64,000 nt of DNA from Ochotona curzoniae (lineage: Eukaryota > Chordata > Mammalia > Lagomorpha > Ochotonidae), in NCBI RefSeq assembly GCF_017591425.1, contig NW_024466218.1, positions 15,762,001 to 15,826,000 on the forward strand. Reading direction: 5' to 3'. The notes below the pieces were generated by a model, which saw nothing but the letters and a program-made list of their open reading frames with translations, had not been told where the DNA came from and did not search any database. The position numbers and the translations under genes are program-made. Below are positions 57,301 to 64,000 of this stretch, piece by piece; position 1 is the first letter of the stretch, and the number at the start of each line of letters is the position of its first letter.

Positions 57301-59969
57301 TCCCTCCGATCTACCTGTAACCTTGTCTCAATTGATCAGTCTCTAGGTGGCGTGTCCCAGTGAGTAGCAGCGATAAAGATACCGTTCATTAATGAGATTA
57401 GAAAATTGAAAGTTCAGAGGCTGGGAATCCAAAAGACTTTTCAAAATTTTCACCCTTCTCATTCTAGATCAAAAGAGATTCAGGGTCCTCTCCCATTCAA
57501 TGTAGCCTCCAAACCCCGGCTTAATTTGAGTCTAAATGTAATCTTTCCTCAAGGCCAGACTAATGAGTCTGAAACCCTTGCATAGGATGTTTCTTTATCT
57601 CTTATAGAAGCATAACAGCTTGACCTTGAAGCACCAAATAATCATACCACATTATACATAGCCAAGAGAGAAGACTGTTTCCAAACTCTGCTTTCCTCCC
57701 CTAGGCATTATTTCCAGCAACAGCGCACAATATGGCATAGGACTCCCACTGTCTTAGATTCCCACTTAATTGATGTAGGGTGCAGCCTGGACACAGAGAG
57801 CCTTCCACATTTCTAAGGGGATTCCCGCTTGTAGCTCAGATTGAGATTCATTCTTCTAATTTCTCTTTCCTTTGTAACTTGGTCTTGCAAAAGCACATTC
57901 GAAAATGCAGATAACTCAGTGTATTTTTCTTATCCAGAAATCTTCATAATTCAAAGTTTTATTTGGAGATTAGCAACTTTGAATACTGTTAAAAATATAC
58001 AAATGTTGAGCAGACACAGGAAGAGGGTCCCCAGTTGTACCACAATCAGGCAGTCAGCCCAACAACAGGAGAGCCTGGAGACCTGCCACTCACACCAATG
58101 AAGATAAAGCTCAAGCCCAGCTCTGATCAAGGCATGGTTACCTCCTACCCAGGAAGCCTCCTCTTCTCTCCCAATCCCATCCCAGCAAGAGTACTGCAGC
58201 AGGAAATGTCTGAAGGGAAGGCAGCTTGCTCCTCAGGTTGTGGCACCAATAACTTAAATACATTTGTAAGGGTTGTGGAGCTTAACATCTACATTTTCAC
58301 TGCTATGTTCTAATTTCGTGCTTCTCCACACTATTTATGTTCACCTGTTACCCAATTAGCACCCCAGTAAGCTCAACCCCCAGAGTTGCTTTACCTTAGC
58401 AATTAACCCTCTCCAGCAACCCCCTCTGAAAAGAGCTCCTGATTAAAATAAACTGCTCAATTATTCACTTAACCACGGGAAGCATGCCACAGTAGACTAG
58501 GAGGAAAACAAGTTTTTTTTTTTTTTAGGTCTCTAAATGGATCCAATATTGTGTGAGAAGAAAGATTTCCCTGGAATAATCTAGAGGAACTGGTTGGTGT
58601 TTATTAGAAAATGCCAGCAAGCATCTAATAGTTTCAAGATGGTCAGCATCTCTACTTGAGAGAAAAACGGTAGGCCAAAGGAAGAAAATGAGTGACTTTC
58701 TTCATTTTATTAAATAAACTGCTGACAGGGTTTTCTTACTAATGATTGTAGTGACCTAGAGGAAATATGTAAAGAGAAAAAAGAAGAGAGGAAAAAAGCA
58801 AGTGAAGAGAACTGAAAGGGAAGGGAGGCTACAAACAATGAGTGATGTAGCATCCTTAAGAAAAGAGACTTTCTGTTTAACCAGTGCCTCTTTACAATCC
58901 GAAGTACCATGGAGACCATGCACAGCTTTCCCTTTATCAGAAATGTAACATCTCCATTACAATTATATTAGAAATGCAAAGTGTCTTCAACAAAGAAATT
59001 CCAATTAAATGCAAATTTGTCTTTAAAAAGTTTTTTTAAAGGACCATTGTATTTTAACTGCTTAGTGTATACTCATCATCGTGAACAACAACAATTCTTC
59101 AGGTTGAGAAACTAGTGGATATGACATCAACTTGTTATTTCTGTGATCGTTATAATGAAAATTTAAAACATAAGGCGGGGCAGAGATGTGAGAGCCACAA
59201 AATTTTCCACAGGATAACATAAGATACTGAAGTGTATCATAACTATCTTTTTAATTCACATGGCAAGTTGTTGATGATTTTCAGTTTTATTTTTTCCTTG
59301 TCTATTCATGATTGACAAGGCAAGTATCCTGTCACCAAAATAAGGAGGCACATGCAACCCAAAAGCCTGTATATGCAAGTATACTGAAGAAAGAAAAAGA
59401 AAAAAAAAAAACAAAGATAACGTTCATGTTATCTGCAAATCAAATGCAGTAAAAGCTGCAGTTCGGGGTACAGGATTTCTTGCCACACAACAGAAACAGA
59501 AGGTTCTTCCAAGAATTGTCTGTCTGAAAATGCAGTCAAATGATCTGCTTGTATAGATTTTTTGAAAGGTTTCCATGGCAGAAAAATTGTAAAATCCCCA
59601 TGTTTGGCGAGACAGCTGGGCATCTCCGCGGCTCTCAGCCATGGACAGAGTCACCCTTGGTCAGAAGCATTCATTAACCAAAATTCTAATCCTGCCTACA
59701 CCGGAATGAAGAAAACAAACACACAAAGGCCTTGTGCATCTTCAATGCCTAAGCCCTGGAAAAGTGTTTGCAGACAAGGAGTAGCCAGCGGGATCATGGC
59801 TGTGACTTTCCTGCTCCGAGCAGCGAAAGCAGCTTGCAAGCTGCAGTGTCCAGGAGCAGAGAAAAGTACAGCCACCGCGCTCCCTAGGAAATTTTAACAA
59901 TTCATTAACGGAAAAAGACTGCACAAAGGGATGCAAGATCAGAGGCAGCTCAGCAACATCAGATTCTAA
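57301..59969. other. Unannotated stretch, about 2.7 kb
   Basis: No gene or confident repeat. 59560-59880 is a little richer in GC and CpG with a 111-codon plus-strand frame (59562-59897) that recalls no protein. A T run lies near 58512 and an A run near 59400. Confidence 0.35.
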
Positions 59970-60130
59970 GAGAATGAAGGGCCAAGAAGAGGGGAGATGT
60001 GGAAATTCAAACTGGGGAGAGAGGGGGGAAAAAAAGAGGGGGGGTTGATAGAAACTGGAACAAAGGGGGAGATGGTAAGGCAAAAGAAGAGGAGAGATTA
60101 GAGGAAGCAGAGGAAGGATTTGAATAAAAT
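59970..60130 (+). repeat. G-rich purine tract
   Basis: About 160 bases mostly A and G, with G runs at 60014-60017, 60023-60028, 60038-60044 and 60066-60070. The first three runs can supply four G-triplets with loops of about 5, 9 and 1 bases, so a G-quadruplex is possible. Confidence 0.7.
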
Positions 60131-60651
60131 TCAAATATCTAATCTGGTTTTACTTTTAATCTTCTTTCTGGAGGAGAGAGTATAAATGTAAGATGCTTAT
60201 TGTTCCGCATTTTTTTTTTCCCCCTGAGTGGTCCTAACTGAACAAGCCCTGTGTTGAAAACAGTTTCCCTCCTGGAAAGGATTATGCCCTTTGACTTTCA
60301 AAAGACACCTTTGCGTTCCCAACATCAATAAGGCTGGATGGCGGTGTGTGTGCTGGCGTGGAGCGCAGCAGGGCGCCAGCCCAGCAAGGGAATCTCACAC
60401 AAGTCAGCGGGGCTGGCTCAGGGCACGCATTGTCCCTTCAACACCCTTAATTTCGGACAGAGTAGACATACTTGTTTGTAAATATGTATGTTGTGTGTAT
60501 ACTCATCTAAATAAGTGAGTTTAAATATGATTTCCAAACAAACAACAGGAGAAAAATTGTCTTTTTTTTTTTTCTTTTGAGCCTGTCAAATAATGACTGC
60601 AAACAAGGTGTTTTGCAACTGCCCGCAGCTGGGTCCATCCCTGAGGCCACC
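60131..60651. other. Unannotated, somewhat GC-rich stretch
   Basis: No gene. 60330-60430 has several CpGs (GGCGTGGAGCGCAGCAGGGC) but is too short to be a CpG island. It leads into the CTCF-like site. Confidence 0.35.
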
Positions 60652-60665
60652 CTGCCATCTAGTGG
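60652..60665 (-). promoter_or_regulatory. Predicted CTCF binding site
   Basis: The minus strand reads CCACTAGATGGCAG, which fits the CTCF core CCASYAGRKGGCRS at every position. It lies in the most GC-rich part of the window. A motif match alone does not show binding. Confidence 0.5.
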
Positions 60666-61499
60666 GGCGCTGCCTGAACTCCTCTGCCTGACACAGCCGG
60701 CCTCATTTACCCTCACAGCTGGAGACAAGGAAGTGTATTCTCCTAAATGTGTTAACTTAGCGGTGCTATACACTAGAAACAAATTAATATATAATTCTTC
60801 TGTGTCTTAAGGTCATTACTGTCGAGGCATAAATTAATAGAGCTATTCCAGTTAATTCATTTTGGCGTTTGCTTCTGCATGTCTGAGCGCATATGTGGAA
60901 ACAGGCTTCCTGCACACCGAGGGGAGAGAAGCCAGGAAACCTAAAAACAGCTGAGCCAAGTGAGCGCCCGCCCTGACCTGAAAGCGGGGAAGCTGCTTTC
61001 AGGGGGCAGCTGCTAACCCCTTGCTGCTTCCTGGAGCACGACTATATAGATTCTTTCGACAGCCTAGCCAGTTGCCAGCATGGGTAGAAGTGGTAGGTGG
61101 ATTTCTGTGGTTCCCTGGAAGCTCCGGGGACACATCGGAAGAAATCAGCATTGTAAACACATCTAGTGCTGCTGACTGCCACAGAGGCATTTGCTACATG
61201 CTGTTAACAGGTAATCGGAAATCCTCCTGGATCAGAAAATAGCATGACTATGTCCGGTGTGACTAGTGAAGAGACTGTAAGCACAGCTCTTACCCTATGT
61301 CAGACTTCACCTTTGTCACCACCTTGTAAGGAATTTTTCCAGAACACACAAAGAAATCTACAAAAGTACTCCCTGGAGTGAAACTACAGCAGAAATCATA
61401 GCAATCAGAAGGGAAGACCAAGGTATGTATTTGAGCAGGGACAGGGGAAGAAATGGCCCTGTATCTGGTCCAATGTTTTCCAAGGTGTTGTTTACCAAT
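60666..61499. other. Unannotated stretch
   Basis: No gene or confident repeat. Moderate GC with scattered CpGs to about 61200. Confidence 0.35.
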
Positions 61500-61790
61500 C
61501 TTTTGTTATTTGAAAGATAAACCATAGAGATGCTCCATCCACTGCTTCACTCCTCAAATGCCTGCAGCAGCCAGAATTGTGTCTAGAGAAGAGCAGAAGC
61601 CTGAAGCTCAGCCTGAGCTCCCATAGGCTGCCAGGGACGCATGTACCCACCTGTTGCAAGACATCACGTGCTACCTTCCAGGCTGTGTGTCAGCAGAAAG
61701 CCGTGATCGGAAGCAGAGTCAGCCTTAAACCTAGGCTGTCCAATAGAGGATTCTAGGAGCCCAGGCAGTGCCTGCTGCCCCTGGCTTCAA
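61500..61790 (-). mobile_element. CSINE, antisense, old
   Basis: On the minus strand GGGCTCCTAGAATCC, GGAGCTCAGGCTGAGC, CACTTCCTCAAATG-type remnants and TTTCAAATAAC at the 3' end suggest a strongly decayed CSINE. Weakest SINE call in the list. Confidence 0.45.
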
Positions 61791-62394
61791 TGCTTTCTAA
61801 GACACATAGAGAATAGAAGAACCTGAAGAATGGGCCATTCCACCTGCCACTGGTCTCCTTTGAGGCTGATCAGAGGATTTTGACAAGCCTCTGAAACTCT
61901 GCTCTGTTTGAAGTAAATCTCATTACAGCCAAGGTTAGATAAAGATTAGAACATTACCTCATCCCAGATAGTTATTTTCATCAGGATTTACTGTCACATA
62001 TATAAATTCTTGGTTCTCAAACAAAAATATCTAAAATTTCTTTGAGTCTTCCATTCCTGCCAAAACAAACAGTGATCCTCGGAAGGGTGTGGGTGTGTGT
62101 CTGTGTACCCCAGTTTGTCCTGTGAGGTCTGGAACAAGGGTGACTTTGCATATTTATCCTGATGAAAATTTCTCACTAAGTGTCTTGAAGAAGCATTTCT
62201 GCAGTCGGAAACATGCCTTCTTCCAGAATTTTTGCAAAGTAAATTAACCAAAGCAATATACTATACTATTGACAATGCAAATGCAGTAAAATAAAATACC
62301 CCAGCAACACTGCGGTACCTCATAATCTAATTACAAAGAAAAGATTTACTTACATAGAACAAAAAATATAGGCAATACAAAACATATTAAATCA
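61791..62394. other. Unannotated stretch
   Basis: Nothing recognisable. Confidence 0.35.
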
Positions 62395-62555
62395 AAATTT
62401 CTGATCCTTAAGGACGCATTGGAATCACCTGCAAGACTTTATGCAGCCTTAGATCAGCCCACTGGAAATCAGTTCCTCAGCACAGCTTCTCTGCTCATGC
62501 ACATTTCCATAGCTAATTCTTATGCAGAACCAAGTTAAAAGTCAATGATTCAATA
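62395..62555. mobile_element. Probable MER5-type hAT MITE
   Basis: GACGCATTGGAATCACCTGC and AAGACTTTATGCAGCC recall the 'cacattagaatcacctggggagcttt' end of MER5 elements (non-autonomous hAT-Charlie DNA transposons), followed by CCCACTGGAAATCAGTTCC. Single hallmark; old and diverged. Confidence 0.5.
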
Positions 62556-64000
62556 TTTTAAAATTAACATTAAAAATAAATAAAATGATCTCTGTATTGA
62601 TGATTCTGTGGAGCAGCCAGTAATAAAAACAAGCATGTAAAACGTAAAATGTAAAATGCAGCATAGTCCTTAGTCCCTACAGGGAGGTTAGGGGTGTAAT
62701 CAATGAGACCAAGGCTAGATACAGACCAAGAAAGTGTAGCAGAGAGGGCAGAACTTCCCGAACAAATGGATGAGATGTGACTAAGTGCAAAGGGGGAAAG
62801 CCTTCCAGGTGGATACATGAGCACTCTTGCCACAACACAGATCACAAATTCTATAGCTGACAACTGCCTTGGAAAACAGTGACCCCAACCCAACTGTGGG
62901 ACTGCAAGAATGCAGCCATCAGGCTAAATGAGGAAAATACTGAGTGATGCAAGATGTGGCCCAGGTCTGGTGTCAGCAAGTGCCTTCTTTTCAACTTTGT
63001 CCCAGGCCTCTCTGACTGCCCCACTTTCTGGCAATATCGAATCTCTTAGAAACAGGGGGTTGGTTTTTTGCATTGTGTTATTGCTCAAGAGTTAACAATT
63101 TCCACCCTCGGGGAAGATAATACAGTTAGGTGCATAAAGTAGACAATGAATTTATCCCTTTGGCTGCCCACTACCCATCCTAAATGTACTTTTAAAAAGG
63201 AAATAACACTTACCTAACTTTAATTTGCACAATATCTGGAAGTGAAAAGTAGTGAGATGAGAGTGCAATCATGTAACAGAAATGACTCCTGATCATCACA
63301 GGAACATTATGTCAAATGTAGCTTCCTAATATTATAACAGAGTAGATGAAGAAGCATTGTCATGTGAAAATGGAGTGTTATTATTTTATTTCCTCTTTAT
63401 ATACTAAATTATAAAATGTAAAAAAATTTAGAAAGATGACTAGTACATCGAAATTTTCAATTTCTTAGATAATCAAAAATATCCTGTAAATGTGTCTCAA
63501 ATGAACAAGTGTAGACCCTGATTTGTAAAAATCTAGTTAGGCAAGTTGGGAGGCAAAAAGACTCCACATCTCAGTTGAAACAACATAGTGAATCACTTGC
63601 CTAGGAAGTAAGAATGTTCCAGAAGAAATACTACCTGTCTAGACTGATGTAGTATATTATTATATAATAACATAGGCTGTAAGTCGTTGCATTTCACAGG
63701 ATTATTGCCAGCTCATAGTTGTATTATTCTGAAGAATTTGATTTCTTTTTACTTGAAATCTTTAACAGACTCATATGGCCTGCCGCATACTCTTTTAACA
63801 CTGTTACTGAACACCCTTCACCTTAAAGCCCAAACTCGGTCAGGCAGACCTCCCACAAAATGTCCTGCCATATAAAATCTGTTCCAGTCATGATGATCCA
63901 CATAATACCCTCTGAACACACATTACTGAAGCTTTCCCCCTTGTATACACTGCATTTCTTTCTACTTGTTACTCATTGCTACTTGTTACCAATGAAAAGC
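62556..64000. other. Unannotated stretch to window end
   Basis: No gene. 62630-62940 contains wording reminiscent of an antisense L2 (CCTTCCAGGTGGATACATGAG), too weak to call. The rest shows nothing recognisable. Confidence 0.35.

Overview
The window reads as gene-free nuclear DNA of a lagomorph, most likely a pika (Ochotona). The strongest evidence is about thirty copies of a tRNA-derived SINE of the lagomorph C-repeat (CSINE) type. Its youngest members begin GGCCCGGTGCGGTGGCGC, carry a Pol III B box GGTTCTAATCC and end in CCAATAAA plus an A-rich tail. From memory, the rabbit version has a different 5' end (GCCGGCGCTGTGGCGC-like), which is why pika is preferred over rabbit. The sequence is AT-rich with few CpGs, and its (CA)n, (GT)n and (TTAA)n tracts are typical of mammals. 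No operons, ribosome binding sites or bacterial features are present.

Layout. 1-2.6 kb: an old L1 broken by a reverse-oriented L1 3' end and by a CSINE. 3.8-5 kb: three same-strand CSINEs in a row. 5-11 kb: mostly unrecognised sequence with scattered old CSINEs. 11-15 kb: two CSINEs with target-site duplications, two antisense L1 fragments and a (GT)n tract. 15-24 kb: unique sequence with a possible decayed retrocopy near 17-17.8 kb, an L2 fragment near 19 kb and a long (CA)n at 20.5 kb. 24-38 kb: CSINEs, L1 3' ends, one MIR, a 3'-truncated U6 snRNA retrocopy at 28.03 kb, and a candidate conserved element near 33.3-33.6 kb. 37.4-39 kb: an L1 split by two CSINEs. 40-57 kb: a (GT)n tract, MIRs, CSINEs, a relatively recent L1 3' end at 45.7 kb, and a nested, internally deleted CSINE at 56.3 kb. 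57-64 kb: mostly unique, with a somewhat more GC-rich stretch at 59.5-61.2 kb that holds a G-rich purine tract and a near-consensus CTCF site.

No protein-coding gene or exon could be supported. Several of the longest open frames, including the longest at 134 codons, lie inside CSINE copies; the others recall no protein and are short enough to be chance. The window could be a gene desert or the inside of a very large intron; the sequence alone does not decide. I found no new multi-gene biological system. The most unusual items are the tailless U6 retrocopy with a target-site duplication, the predicted CTCF site, the internally deleted nested CSINE, and an inverted duplication of a SINE tail that forms a hairpin. 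Repeat family names come from reading the sequence against remembered consensus features, not from a database search, so edges of old copies are approximate.
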